DNA from: Symsagittifera roscoffensis
Taxonomy: Eukaryota; Xenacoelomorpha; Acoela; Convolutidae
Direction: 5' to 3'
DNA: 64,000 nt
Assembly: GCF_963678635.1 (NCBI RefSeq)
Contig: NC_087062.1
Coordinates: 46,709,758 to 46,773,757, forward strand
The notes under the pieces are model-generated. The model worked only from the letters and a program-made list of their open reading frames with translations. It was not told the origin of the DNA and searched no databases. Positions 23,264-35,639 of this stretch are shown piece after piece. How positions within the stretch are numbered: position 1 is the stretch's first letter; the number at the start of each line of letters is the position of its first letter. A program made the position numbers and the translations under genes.

Positions 23264-24475
23264 GGAACTTGAAGAGTTTCAAGTTTTAATGTTTATTGCA
23301 GTGAAGGATGGAGAGAGAGATTTCTTCTTTCTTTGAGTAGGTTCTTCTTGAAGCAGTGACTGCGTGAGAGAAGAGGGAGAGACAGTGTTCATGTTTTGGA
23401 GTAGATGTCTTCATAGAGAGAAGGGGGACAGTTGTTCGTGTTTCAGAAGTGGGTCTCATATATCCTAGATCGTCTTGAGTGATCGTGTCAAGATTTCAGA
23501 TTGATGCAATGATAAGTTGAGTTCGTTAAGCTAGAGCGCGACTACGTGCAAGATGGAGTTTGACTTCTCTGTGTGAAGCACCAAGTGAGTAAGATCGGTA
23601 TGCGAAGTCAACGTCGAGTTGGCCATTGTTCTTCTTCAATGGGTTCCTTTGCTCCGTTGTTAGGTCGTTACTACGGGGGTTGTGACTACGGCAACAAACC
23701 AATAGATTTGCTATTCCATGAGTTTTCATCTACCTTTGCTGCTCGTTCCTCTTGCTCTAAGAAAATTTTCACATTGCATATTTATATCTATATATTGTTA
23801 GTGAGATCAGTTTTAGTTATGATATTCGTTAATTTTTTTCGCAGAAGTGTTTTTACTTTCGGTTATCTTAAAGAGTCGCTCAACCTTGAGCAACTCTCGT
23901 CAAAAATTGAGTGCGTGTCATAAGCGTGGTGTAGCGCGGTGGATTAGGCCGGCTGTAGAGCATGCTCAGGACGTGCTACTGGGTGGTGAGGCCAGTTCAG
24001 AGAGAATAATTTTGCCGTCGCAGCCTTTTTTCGTGTTCAACTTTTTGTTCGATTTTATCAGGTGTTTTCCTCTTTTTTGTTTTGCCGTGTTCTGTTTTTT
24101 TTTGAGTTTTCAGTGTTTCAAGTGGTTTTAATAAAGCTTGAAATTCGGTTTCAAAAGAAAACTTTCTCCTGTTTTAATTTGGTCGGAGTACCGTGGGACT
24201 TTCTTATACATGCTGTTGGTTTTGTGGTGTTAGTAAGCTGCGTTAGTTAGTTTAAGCGTACTTATAATTCCTTCCAACCGGGTTAAAAGAAAGTTTGAAA
24301 CGAATGAAAACAAGTTAGAGATGTTATCAGTTATTGTTGAAACTTGAAAATCAATTACTAAACGATTCTACATGGGCGAGTTTGCTTGATAGAGTGAGTG
24401 AAATGTGGGCGAGTAAATGAGAAAAATTCAGTTGTAAAAGAAACACACTTGAAAAGGTTGGTTTCTTGTATTTTA
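23264..24475. other. 3' internal region of the LTR element, no gene seen
   Basis: About 1.2 kb between the last frame and the 3' LTR. Plus-strand frames (23573-23923, 23847-24131) run against the element and show no motif. It is purine-rich in the 23300-23420 stretch. Confidence 0.4.
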
Positions 24476-24745
24476 TTTGCTTTTTATCAATTTACTACTT
24501 CATAATTTTTGAATTTTACTACAGAACTATTAATTTATTGCATTCTGTATTAAATTTGCTTCACTTGAATATTTCAGTTTCGTTGTTGGATTGAAATTTT
24601 GAAGAAAGTTTGTGGTTTTTATTTTGGTTTTATTGTTTTAGATGAGTGAATGGTGAAATCTAAAAAAGAAACTTCAAAACACGTGTAATAATGGTGAGTC
24701 TCTTGTTTTATTTGTGTTAGTACTACTTATAAAATTCATACTTAC

Positions 24746-25120
24746 GAGGGTTCGGTTTCGGGGAAAAACCCATGGGGGAAGTTAGTCTTGATTGTGTCAG
24801 ATGTTATTAGAAGCTTAGCAAGCATGCGGATTACGTTTTTAGTGCGAAGCAGAGCCCAAAGAATTTCAAGCGGTCTGATGATGTTTACTTCTTCGATAAG
24901 TGTTGAAAACTCATGATTTGTGTTTTGAATTAGTTTATAAAGTTTATGATTGAATTTAGTATTGTGAATGTGTTTGAGCAGGGTTATTTCAATGGGCTGT
25001 ATATATTCGTGGGGAATGATGATAGGACGGGCGCCGTCGTTTGGGAAGGTGTTGGTCAGTGGGCAAAAAATATACATCTGTCGGACGGGATCATAACTAC
25101 GGAGGATGCCGTGTAAGTTA
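24746..25120 (-). other. Duplicated ORF ending at a splice donor, copy 1
   Basis: The frame reads TSTNLHGILRSYDPVRQMYI, then NDGARPIIIPHEYIQPIEIT, HNTKFNHKLYKLIQNTNHEF, NIIRPLEILWALLRTKN and FPHGFFPETE. The coding sequence meets ACCCTC|GTAAGTATG at 24746/24745, a strong donor. Copy 2 (25515-25750) has the same end. It looks like an exon of the element's third ORF; the function is unknown. Confidence 0.35.
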
Positions 25121-25514
25121 GTAGATGTGATTTAATATGTTAAATTTAAGAAATATAGTGATGTGTAATTTGAGTTAATGAGTATAAAACAATGATGTGG
25201 GTTACGGGATGGTGATTTGTTTATGTAGAACGTTTATTTGCTTTTTATCAATTTACTACTTCATAATTTTCGAATTTTACTACAGAACTATTAATTTATT
25301 GCATTCTGTATTAAATTTGCTTCACTTGAATATTTCAGTTTCGTTGTTGGATTGAAATTTTGAAAATTTGAAGAAAGTTTGTGGTTTTTATTTTGGTTTT
25401 ACTGTTTTAGATGAGTGACTGGTGAAATCTAAAAAAGAAACTTCAAAACACGAGTAATAATGGTGAGTCTCTTGTTTTATTTGTGTTAGTACTACTTATA
25501 AAATTCATACTTAC

Positions 25515-25750
25515 GAGGGTTCGGTTTCGGGGAAAAATCCATGGGGGAAGTTAGTCTTGATTGTGTCAGATGTTATTAGAAGCTTAGCAAGCATGCGGAT
25601 TACGTTTTTAGTGCGAAGCAGAGCCCAAAGAATTTCAAGCGGTCTGATGATGTTTACTTCTTCGGTAAGTGTTGAAAACTCATGATTTGTGTTTTGAATT
25701 AGTTTATAAAATTTATGATTGAATTTAGTATTGTGAATGTGTTTGAGCAT
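25515..25750 (-). other. Duplicated ORF ending at a splice donor, copy 2
   Basis: Same frame as 24746-25120, from MLKHIHNTKFNHKFYKL to the GTAAGT at 25514-25509. Only a few substitutions separate the copies. The 5' part present in copy 1 (YDPVRQMYIFCP) is missing. Confidence 0.35.
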
Positions 25751-26572
25751 AAATCTATAACGTGTAAAACTGGATTAGTTTTATTTTTAGCAATATTTCG
25801 TGTGAGCAGTGAATATATCTTTCTTTTGGTGTAAGAAAATTAAATGTCAGTGCAAAGTGGTTAAATTTATTGAAAAATGGCTCGTAAGCTTTGGTGTTTG
25901 TAGTGCGTGAGCGGTTATGATATCAAATTTCTTGTGCTATCTAGATGAAATATATATTCTGATTTAATGAAAAACTTTTCCGTTAGTTGAGGATTAGTGT
26001 TTCGATCGTCTTCGTGTGGGGTATCTTCCATGTATCTAGTAACAGTATGATCGTATTGTTTAATGAAAAAATCGATTAAGCGTGGTGCTATGAATCTATT
26101 TGGTGTATGGTTTAAAACCGATGGCACTGAATTGATTTTCGTTAAGTGCGGTGGTGGAGTTGGTGAGTGATGGAATTACAGAGTTCATTATCTTCGGGGT
26201 TATTTTTCACGGGAAGTTTCAGTGGGTTAGTAAAGTTCTAGGAGGCGATCAAGGGGGTATGGGAACTAGCACATTTTCATCAGCGAAAGGGTTCAGTTGG
26301 TTTTCATTGTCTGTTGTAGAGTACGTATATTGGGGGGAAATGGTAGGTTGTGAATTAAAAAACTCTGGGGTATTAGTGGGTTGCGGGTGGTGAGAATATA
26401 ATCGGGATGATAGTGGATGACTAATAAGGACTTGAGGTGTAGTTAGGGTGCTTTCGTTTAAAAACTCTTTGTGCTCTTGTGGGTGTAATATGAACAGAAA
26501 GAGATGATGATTTGAGACTGAGTGGGTTAGCTGGCGAATTGTTAATGCGTTAATTGGGTCATGAAGATGTTG

Positions 26573-26998
26573 TTATTGAGTTAAAAAAACATCTGGTTCA
26601 TGCTCAAGTTGATTGTATGTGATGGGGCGGTGTGTGTTGGGTTCGTTACTTGACATTGGGGAAAGGATAGGGACAGCGTTAGTGTATGAAGTGGGGAAGG
26701 GAGAGGTTTCATTAGGAAGTGGGGAAACTATGGGTTGGAAAGGTGGTTGGGAAAAATTTGTAGGGCTAGCTTCGGAGTCAAGGAATTCGTCAGGGGCTTC
26801 TACATAAGAATTATTTAAGTTAGATATGGTGTTAAAAACTTTTTGGTTTGAATCCATGCGTGGTGATTTAGAAGAAAAACTGGGTAGGGGAGAAGAGGTG
26901 AGGTCTGAGAGTGAAATGCGGGAGGAGTGGCGTTGGAGGTTTGATGGATGGGGAAGGGAACGGTTGCGGGATGCAATCTGTAGGCTCATGGTAGGCAA
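26573..26998 (-). other. Ser/Pro-rich ORF in the LTR element
   Basis: A 141-codon minus frame, low complexity (LSDLTSSPLPSFSSKSPRMD, FSQPPFQPIVSPLPNETSPF). The second half of the frame down to 26150 is also open but broken by a stop. There is no domain. It may be a spacer of the third ORF or chance openness in T/G-rich plus-strand sequence. Confidence 0.3.
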
Positions 26999-27770
26999 AA
27001 AACGATTGATTTGAGAACGAACATTTATTGTGTGTGGTTGTTCTACAATTTGTTCATGTGTTTCATGAATATTCGGTTGATGGAGTGTTATATGAGATAT
27101 TCAACTTCGTGGTAAATTACTACGTTGAGAGGTATGTTCAGTGGTTAAGAGTATGCTCCTATAATTCTGTGGGACTAAAGATAGAGGGTATGATTATATA
27201 GGCTATGTAGATGTGGTGGTGTTGTAGGTGTTGAATTTGTATTGTCTTAAGGAGTATCATATATGTCTGCTTTTGTAGATAGCTTTTTGTTATAGTCGCC
27301 AATCTCAGCGTCAAGGCAGATTTTTTAAATTGAGGTGGAAAAAATTCTAAAAAATCCTGCAAATAGAATGCGTGCTACGCTTGCCTGTCTATTGACTTGC
27401 GTATGTATTGCGCATGTGTTGTAGATTCCTTTCAGTAAAGAAATGAGAGATCCAATAAAATTAAACATAGCCTATAATCTAGTCAATTTTTCTATTAAAT
27501 AGTATGGCCTCCAAAAGCTAGGAGTTCGTTTTTGATATTAACAAAACTAAAACTATTAATTGGTGAAATATCTTGTGGACGGTATTCTTCACCACTATGG
27601 TATATATAGTCTTGAATATCTTTAAAGTATCCGCTATAGTCTTGTCTTTAGATAACTGAGGAGCCTGTTGTTTCAGCTAGTTTTCGAAAATTTTAGTCGA
27701 TTGATTGTCTTTGTATTGTATTCATTTTAGTGAAAACTTGTTGAAAATATTGAGTTCGAATAAGATGTTG

Positions 27771-30700
27771 TTAGTCAGATTTACAGTCCATACCTACTGA
27801 TTGTAGGTCTTTGTTTGGGTGATGCGCAATTGAGCGTAAGCTCAGGGGTGAAAATTTCTTTAAGGTGATATTAGTGCAGGATATGGGGTGAGGATAATAT
27901 TTATCTTCGTTTGGACTAAGCTGCACTACGTTGTGGCTATTTTCAGATCCACACGGGACAGCTGCATTCCAAAAAAATGAGCGTCTTGATAGTCTATCTA
28001 AAAAATGTCTTTTATTTTTATAAAACATAGGGATTCGTTGGTAACATCTTTTGTCTTCATAAACAAAGTGGTGAAACTTTTTTAGTGCACGTGTAATACC
28101 AAAGAATGTTTCCTGCATAGTCAATGAAGTTAGAGCGGTTGTCTGATAATAGATATCCTGCGTAGGGTATTTTAAGTACTGCTAAAGCGAGTGATTGTAT
28201 TACGTGTTCTTTCGAGCTCACATAAGTGATGAAGTGTTTCTAATTCGGAGAGAGTGAAAAAATCTACTTATTCTAAAATCTAGTTTCATATCAAGATGTA
28301 TATTGTAGTAGATTGCACCAAAATAGGTGTTATTCATTAGTTAAAATTCTTGTAGTCAAGACTTACCTTTATTTTTTGGATGAATTTTTGCATACTGTTA
28401 CTGGAATGTAGGATTTTTCGTCTTCTCGATTTTGATATAAATGTGCTGCATCAATAATTAGGTTGCCTGTCTTCAAGTCGAAACCTTTAACGTATTCGAC
28501 AAGAATTTCTGAATATTGTGTTTTGAAAAGTGGTTTGGGATCTTTACATGCTACTTCCGTTTCAGGGTAAACTTTGATCTTGTTAATTTATTTTCTATAC
28601 CATCTATGTATTTGCTTTTCTGTGGGTTTGATCTAATTCGATTAGGGTTGTTTTTGTCGAAAGGTATAGATTCTAAAAAGTATTTTTTTTGAAACTATCA
28701 TTCTTGCCTGAATTTAAGCGACTTGAAATGTGGTACATGTGTCTTCAGGTAACCAAACTATGGTTGCCTGTGTTCTGTTCGTGTAGTGGGGTCGCAATAT
28801 CCTAGATCGTTTTTACAAGGCAAGCGGATTCCTTGATATAAAATGGAATCAACTTTTAAATCGTGTTAATTGTTTTTTTTTCTAATTAAACTTACCAAAC
28901 GCAAAACATTATTATTTTTCCTGAATTGTTTGTGTCTGCTTTACAGTTCGATGGGTTATTTATTCCAATGTGTGGTATCCCTTTTTTATCGTGTAACTCG
29001 TAGGTTAAACGTCCGTGTGGGCCGTGATAGGGGAGCTTATCGTCAAATTGTATATGACCTTGATGGCGTTTGAAAATTTACTAATTTACGAGTTGTGCTT
29101 TTATTTGTGATTATTTTCAAACTTTGTAGTTCGTTTCTGCAATCTTCGGGGTTAAGGTGTGATAAAAGGATTCATGATTGAGTCTACTTTTTATTGCTGT
29201 TCAAAACTTATGAACAATGTGATTTCGGAGAATTTTGCAGTAAATTCACATCCTGTTAGAGTTGAAGCTCTGGCTTTTGAGCAAAGTGAAGCTACTATAG
29301 TTGTTGATTCAATGTCTTGTGGTTCAGATTCGCATTGTGTTACTTGATTAATTGCGTATTTATGTAGTGTTTTTGATGGTTATCTTCACAATCATAATGT
29401 GTAACAAGGAGGTCTTTTGGTCCTGTTCGGGGGAAGAGTCTGGATGAGGTATAGGTTCTCGAAGTACAGGAGAGGAAAGGGTTTTGATTAGAAACTCTAT
29501 TAAAAGATACATGTGTATGAAAATCCTGAAAAGCGATAAAAGAATGTTATGTATCCTACTGTCTTTTTTGTATATCTGTCGTATTTGTAGAAAAGTTCTA
29601 TTGTAATGAATGGAGGGGGGCAAAGATTGAGCGGTTATACTCGGTGGACATAGTGGTAATGGATGATGTACTAACTTAGTTAAATTTACTGTTATTTCGA
29701 ATTTTAGGGTTAAATTATGTCGGGTAAGAATTTGTATATTATAATCTTGTATGTCCTGGAAAATATCGTGTCTATATTGTAGTCTATTAAGTGCCGATTT
29801 ATGTAGTCGATTGCTATCGAGATGTTCGCCAAAAAGGGATGGGGTGCTACAAAGGAGCTCCAATCTAAACGTAGGCGTGTATTTGTAGGGAAGGTAGTTC
29901 ATGTTGTTTGACATGTGATTGAAGGTGTTGATGGAAGTGATAGAGTTTCTGGTAGTGAAAGAGAAGTATCTGATGAAATGTCTTTTGGATCATTAACTAA
30001 GTTTGGTTCACCTTGAGAAAATGTTTGTGTCATCCAATGTAGAAGTCTTTGTGACGAAGTAGGGGGGGGGGGGGGTTAAAGGGATTTTCACGAATTTGTT
30101 CAGAAGGGGTTCTTAAACCTAAATAATATGGAATTTTTGGCATATTTTGTTGCGAGATTGTTTGAAGTGATGAAAGGGTGCTTTGTATTATATTACTAGA
30201 AATAACTATAGGGGTCGATGATAGTGATTAGGGTATGTTAAAATGAACTCTTGTTGTGAGGTTTCGTTTTCGTCGTGGGTGAATAATTTGTCTATCTATT
30301 GTAGTTGTTAAATTTTGGTTTTGGCTTGGATGTCTGGTTCTATTAAGGTCTTGTTGAAGTGAGCGGTAGATGTTATATGTTGGTTGGTACTGTGGTTCAC
30401 TTAGGGGAGCTTGACGAATGGCTGGTATTAATGGTTCGGATAGTGATGCGTGTCTTTCTTCAAATGAATAAAGATTTTCTACAAACAATATACGTGTAGA
30501 TGATTGAGGTTGGTTTGTTTGACAGATGTTGATAATGTCGGGGGGTGTTGGGATGTAGTGGTTGGTGGGGAATGTTTAAAAGGATGTGGATTAGCAATTT
30601 TGAAATGTTTATATGCTTGATCCATTTAAGTATGTGCTCTTTATAATATTCTTCTGCAAGAATAATTAGCAAAACTGTTGCTAATGCAAAGGTTATTATT

Positions 30701-31048
30701 GCCTATTTTATGCATTTAAGGATTGTTAGAGTGAGAGGAGTGAGAAAAGTTAGAAAATTTGTGAAAAGAATAAGAAAATCTTTCTTTCTGAGTAAACTCC
30801 GTATCATTTATTTAAAATTTATTTTTCGTACCTGAATAGGCGGCTAATGGTTTTGGAGATAGAAAGGTAGGTTTGGATGAGGGAATAGGAAAGAATGAAT
30901 TGGCTACAAAAAATATTTTAAAAAAGAGGATTGCTAGTTTTAGAAAGTCGATTATGAGAAAATTAGATAGTTGAAAAAGTGTTGAAAAAATCGAGAGAAA
31001 GATTGAAATGAATATTTTTAGTTGTTGAACTGAGTTTGAAAGATTCAT
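27771..31048 (-). pseudogene. Possible env-like third ORF region of the LTR element
   Basis: Downstream of pol in element orientation are broken but protein-like minus frames. 31048-30812 has a strongly hydrophobic stretch (FISIFLSIFSTLFQL, LAILFFKIFFV). 29914-29360 contains NLT sequons and a hydrophobic LLSLFRIFIHMYLLIEFLI. 29350-29200 is Cys-containing (VTQCESEPQDIEST, LTGCEFTAKF). 29095-28896 ends SNCKADTNNSGKIIMFCVW at a GTAAGT. 28570-28367 (TEVACKDPKPLFKTQYSEIL, GNLIIDAAHLYQN) ends at another GTAAGT. 28124-27771 contains FFWNAAVPCGSENSHNVV. Position, cysteines, glycosylation sites and membrane segments fit an envelope-type protein, but I cannot name a family. Confidence 0.35.
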
Positions 31049-31109
31049 TTGAAAAGTGATTTAATTTGTCGAAGTATTTTTTGTTTTTTTTAGGAGTTGA
31101 AGCCAAGTG

Positions 31110-31309
31110 NNNNNNNNNNNNNNNNNNNNNNNNNNNNNNNNNNNNNNNNNNNNNNNNNNNNNNNNNNNNNNNNNNNNNNNNNNNNNNNNNNNNNNNNNNN
31201 NNNNNNNNNNNNNNNNNNNNNNNNNNNNNNNNNNNNNNNNNNNNNNNNNNNNNNNNNNNNNNNNNNNNNNNNNNNNNNNNNNNNNNNNNNNNNNNNNNNN
31301 NNNNNNNNN
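31110..31309. other. Assembly gap (200 N)
   Basis: A run of exactly 200 N, probably a placeholder of unknown true length. It falls where RT, RNase H and integrase of the LTR element should be. Confidence 0.95.
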
Positions 31310-31354
31310 AAATAGGGAATTGAGATATATTGCATTTAGAACAATTTTTAGTGA

Positions 31355-31546
31355 TTAGCCTTTAGCGAGAATAATAACGGGTTTGATGGAGGTATTTCCT
31401 TTGAGTTGTTCTTTGTTTACTGGTGAGATAATTTTGTATTGTTCAAGAATTTCTAGGAGTCTGTTTACTTTATCTGGGTAATGAATTGATACTTTACTTG
31501 CGTGTTGTTTCTTGAAATTTGCCTGAGCTTTAAGTGGAAGCTGCAT
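31355..31546 (-). pseudogene. Reverse transcriptase N-terminus, cut by the gap
   Basis: Reads MQLPLKAQANFKKQHASKV, then VNRLLEILEQYKIISPVNKE and IKPVIILAKG. LP.K..., ..V.R.L..L....II.PV and ..P.I...KG match the start of Gypsy-type RT. An early stop follows and the sequence then enters the N run, so the palm domain, the rest of RNase H and the integrase are not visible. Confidence 0.6.
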
Positions 31547-32132
31547 GGTGAAAGTATTTTTTCAACATCAAATTTAGATGTAGCAAATCATGGGATATTT
31601 TAATAAAAATTCTGCTACTTTTTTCAAATTCTTCCTGATTGATTTGAGAATGTTGAAAATTGAACATGGCTAAAAAAATTGTTGTTCATTAAGATAATTT
31701 GAGATTTGAAATGTTAGTTCAAAAAAAGGCGTTTTTGTGAAAAAACGAGTTTCTTTTTGAGTCATCTGAGTTTCTTTTTGAGTCATTAGTAATATTATTA
31801 ACAGATAGTTCTTCATTAAGAATTGTTGATTGACAAATACCTAGTAATTTTAAAATACTGTTTATTCTGAATGCTTGTTCTTGTGTCGGGTGAAATGTTG
31901 CATTTGTTTCGCAATAGCCTTAAAATCCCAATGGAAGTAAAATTTTGTATGGTGAATTGTTGTATACATGTAGGGATAGTACATCTGTGATTGTGTTTTT
32001 AGCGTACTTGATAGATGAAATCCTTAAGATAAAAAATTAAGAATTGGTTTGATTTCAAGATGAGACGTTAATAGCTTTTGTTTATTTTGATCAGTATTAT
32101 ATTGATGTACTTGATTGATAGAAAAATTATAT

Positions 32133-32510
32133 TTATGTCCTCTTAGTGGTTTCAGCTGTTTTCTTTGAGAAAAAAGGGGGGTTGCTTAATCTTTGGAAAA
32201 AGTTTAGAGATGTATTACTTAGTTTTGTATATTTGTCTTCGATATATAATTTACTATTTATGTCTGTTATGTGGAATATGTCTGTTATGTAGAGTATTTG
32301 CTTGAAGGGTTTATGTAAAAAATTTTTTTGTTCCATTGTTCGAAATGTGATGAGAAAAAATTGAAATTTTCCATAGTTTAATAGACTTCGGCCTTGTGCA
32401 GTGGCTATTTTACTCACGGTTTTGGAAGACGAAAGTTTTGGATGTAGAATTTGAATCTCATTCCTGTAGGGATATTACTAATGTTTGATTCTGTGCCAGA
32501 ATCAAATTAA
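32133..32510 (-). pseudogene. Retroviral-type aspartic protease, copy 2
   Basis: The D-S-G-T active site is at 32503-32489 (DSGTESNISNIPTGM). A frameshift near 32430 is followed by MSKIATAQGRSLLNYGKFQF and TMEQKNFLHKPFKQI. It lacks the HNIVGIPFITK block present in copy 1, so it is the more damaged copy. Confidence 0.6.
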
Positions 32511-33059
32511 AAATATATATTCAAGACCTGGTGATTGCAAAAGTTTGTTTTTCGGGCTTTCTAAGAGAAGTGGGATTGTCCAAGTTTTTTCTTTTGGTGG
32601 TGAGATTTTATTTTGTCGAATTTTGGTATATTTTGTTCAAATTGGAGTTGGTTTCAATTACACGTGGAGTGTATTTTGTTGTTTCTTGATTACTATCTGG
32701 TTCTTGAACAATAGAATTAAATATTTCATTTTGGTAACAATTCGATTCAGATGAAGTTTCACATTCAATTTCTACTTTAAGCATGTTAAAATGACGTTTT
32801 GGTGTACTGCTTCTATAGTTTTGATTTTGTTAGAATATTGAGAATAATTTCGATGCGGTGACAGAGAATAAAATCTTGATCTGTATTGATAGTTGTTGTT
32901 TCTGTTTCTAGAATTATCACGGGATCTGTTGTTATAATTATTATAATACGGTCTCTTGTTGAGTAGTTTTGTGAAGTGATTTTCCTGAGCTATTGTTACT
33001 TTGAAGATTTATGTTTGGTCGACTTTGATCTTTTTTCATGCATTGATAAAATTATTGGC

Positions 33060-33250
33060 TTGGTTCTCTGTGTTTTTGTGGTCTCTTTAAGTAGTCTTGT
33101 TGTTTTTGTCTGCATTCAGCCATGCTATGACCATATCTGCGAAAATAGTCACAATATTTTTTGAACGATGGTTTGCCTTTGAAATTCGGATTCTTTTCAT
33201 AATTTTTTAAAATTTGAGTAATTTTTTCTGCTAGTTCATTATCAGAGTCT
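33060..33250 (-). pseudogene. Gag nucleocapsid with degenerate zinc knuckle
   Basis: Open stretch with NELAEKITQILKNYEKNPNF followed by CDYFRRYGHSMAEC at 33153-33112. This is a CCHC-type knuckle in which the second Cys is Phe (C-x2-F-x4-H-x4-C). Spacing is otherwise exact. A basic tail (KQQDYLKRPQKHR) follows. Confidence 0.65.
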
Positions 33251-33305
33251 TGGATATTAATAATTTGTGAAGTTGTTGTTTGAACGTTGTTTACATATTA
33301 AAGTT

Positions 33306-34020
33306 TCAAATTTTCGGTTTCTTCCATTTCGTTGAGATTTCAGCTTGTTCTAGTTTATCTACTAGCTTTCGAAAATCTATATCGGTTTCTCGGATTGATG
33401 ATGGTTGTGATGCTCTCTTTTTTATTGCAATTTTGGGTAATTGTGGTGTTAGAGTCATCATTAAAATTTCGTTCATTTTCGTGTTTTTTGAATCATATGT
33501 ATTGAGAGATGAAGCTTTTCGTACTAGGGTTTCAATTGTTACTGCGAGTTGCTTTATTATTTCGTTTGGAAATGTGCGAGTTTCGTTGCACAAAACTCTT
33601 TGATGTTGTTTGTTTCTTTCAGAGTCGAACATTTTTGAAAATTCCTGAGTGAATCGTTTCCAATCAGATTGAATTCTATAGGTGAAACTGAAAACCATTT
33701 TGAGCTGCGCCGTCAAGGGTGGTTTGAATTCATGCAGTGCGCCTATGTATCCAATTCTGATGGAGTGGTGTATTTATTGGTTCTGGACCTATGTTTAAAA
33801 TTAAATTTGATATAACTGCATTTAGGTAGTCTTCTACCGAGTATTCAGGGTCTGTTCCTGGTAACACCATGGGTGTAATATTAGATGGGATAGATGATCC
33901 ACCCATAAGGTATGGATTCATTGTCAATATAAGTGATTCTGCTGTTTGGTAGTTGGGTAAAATTTGTAAGTTTGGTTTTTGTAATTTCGTGTTGTAAATA
34001 ATATGGTAATGGAATTTCAT
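33306..34020 (-). pseudogene. Gag capsid-like region, copy 2
   Basis: Two overlapping frames. 34020-33730 carries NPYLMGGSSIPSNITPM, LPGTDPEYSVEDYLNAVISN and HQNWIHRRTA. 33716-33306 carries SDWKRFTQEFSKMFDSERNK, LVRKASSLNTYDSKNTK, LMMTLTPQLPKIAIKKRAS and DFRKLVDKLEQAEI. The pattern of QNWIHRR..L, W..F..EF...F, and MLTPQL..  is that of Gypsy-type Gag capsid. One frameshift separates the halves near 33720. Confidence 0.65.
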
Positions 34021-34059
34021 TTTGCTTTGGATTGGTAACCTTGAGTATTTAAATGGTTT

Positions 34060-34300
34060 TGTGATTGCATGTTATAATTTGATTGTGCATTTGATTTTTC
34101 TGTAAATAGAAAAATTATTGGTTTATGATCTGTGAATAAGACTATTGGATGTTTTGATCCAAGGATTAGGAATTCATATTCTGTTATTTATACAATTTTG
34201 CTGTACATTCTCTCATAAGGGTAGAGAGTAAGTTCTGCTTGTGTTAAAAGTCTTGAATTTGATGATATGAGATTCATTGGGTTGCTTATTTTAAGGTTTG
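34060..34300 (-). pseudogene. RNase H fragment, copy 2
   Basis: Reads LTQAELTLYPYERMYSKIV, a stop, then TEYEFLILGSKHPIVLFTDH and KPIIFLF. SRLLTQAEL..YERE and VLFTDHKP are typical RNase H motifs of Gypsy elements. It is interrupted by an in-frame TAA and then joined to gag, as in copy 1. Confidence 0.65.
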
Positions 34301-34806
34301 CGAAAAATCATATATGTGATTTGCGAAGATAATTCTATTTGCGTGTTTTTGTTTATTAGATTGCCGTAATTTAGTTATTGGTCTATATGTTTGATAATCC
34401 ATATGAGAGTATTTTGGAACAACGGATGGTTTGACTGTTGATTGTAGTGTTGTTTACGGGAAGGGGGTATTTTTATTATGTGGTGTTGTGTGTTGGGTGA
34501 ATTGAGGAAAACTTTGTTATTTTGTTGTAGGTATTGTTTCTACTACTTCTTCATTTACAAAGTGTGATGAGGTTTGAATAACCTGTTGTGCCAGATTTCT
34601 AGTACCACTGAGGGTTTCCTGTGTGTTTATAAATCATGAACTTAAACTATTTTTACTTGTCCTATCATTAAATATTGTGTTTTAAGTTTAAGGTGTTGCA
34701 TCAATGGTGATTGGAGTTACTCTTACGTTGCCGCACTTGAAATATTGTTAGGGATACTGAAAAAAATTAGACCAATTATGGTCCCATTTATAATCTGTTT
34801 TGTCTG

Positions 34807-35175
34807 CTATATTGTTCCATCGTCTGAAGTTTGAGGTCGAAAACTTTTTCTTGCTGTTGAGATTAGGTCTAAATTGAGTACAAAATGGTCCATTATGAAC
34901 CATGCTAGGATTCTTTGTAGATCAACTTTTACTTTTTGTGATATTTCGCTATCGGTGAGTGTTTCACAAAATGAATCTAAAAATCGCGAATAAAGGTTGA
35001 TTTTTTGTTTTTCTATTGCATATAGAGATGTTTGAGGTGGTGATACATTTAAGATTTCGTTTGATTCTAATATAGAAATGAAACTATGAAGGATAGAAAA
35101 ATAATAATTATTATTCTGGAAGTTGTTCAAATTCTTGCTGATTGATTTGAGAGCTGATTGTTGAAAATTGAACAT
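34807..35175 (-). pseudogene. Retroelement ORF fragment, copy 2
   Basis: A 122-codon frame, MFNFQQSALKSISKNLNNF at its start and ARKSFRPQTSDDGTI at its end, paralogous to 37646-38149. The same start block appears a third time, degenerate, at about 31640-31690 just before the RT start, marking the edge of the duplicated unit. Confidence 0.4.
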
Positions 35176-35639
35176 TGCTAAAAAATTTTGTTTATTAGTA
35201 TATTTTGAGATTTGAAATGTTAGTTTTAAATAGGGGGTTTTTGTGAAATAATCCGTGTTTCTTTTTAAGTCATTAGTAATATTATTAATAGATAGTTCTT
35301 CAGTAAGAATTGTTGATTGACAAATACCTAGTAATTTTAAAACATTTTTTCATTCTGAAAGCTCGTTCTTGTGTCGCGTGAAATGTTGCATTTGTTTGGC
35401 AATAGCCTTAGAGTCCTAAAGGAAGTGTAATTTTATATGGTGAATTGTTGTTTACAAGTAGGGATAGTACATCTTTTTTGTACTTTAAGCGTAATTGATA
35501 GATGAAATCGTTACTCTAAAAAATTAATGAATTGGTTTGAATTCAAGATCAGACATTAATAGCTTTTGTTTATTTGGATCATTATCACATTGATGTACTT
35601 GATTAAGAGAAAAAGTTTTTACATGTCCTCTTAGTGGTT

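Larger units (their letters stand above)
24478..25750. repeat. ~0.5-kb tandem duplication within the LTR element
   Basis: TTTGCTTTTTATCAATTTAC through TGTGAATGTGTTTGAGCA occurs at about 24476-24980 and again at 25237-25750, about 765 bp apart, with a 9-bp indel. Each copy carries the same minus-strand frame. Confidence 0.85.

Noticed and set aside
23573-24131. Plus-strand frames next to the 3' LTR
   Set aside because: Opposite to the element, with no motif and Phe/Val-rich composition expected from T-rich DNA.
31066-31358. Frames running across the N block
   Set aside because: They exist only because N codons contain no stops.
32485-33603. Plus-strand hydrophobic frames in the gag/protease region
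   Set aside because: Mirror images of the minus-strand gag, knuckle and protease coding sequence.
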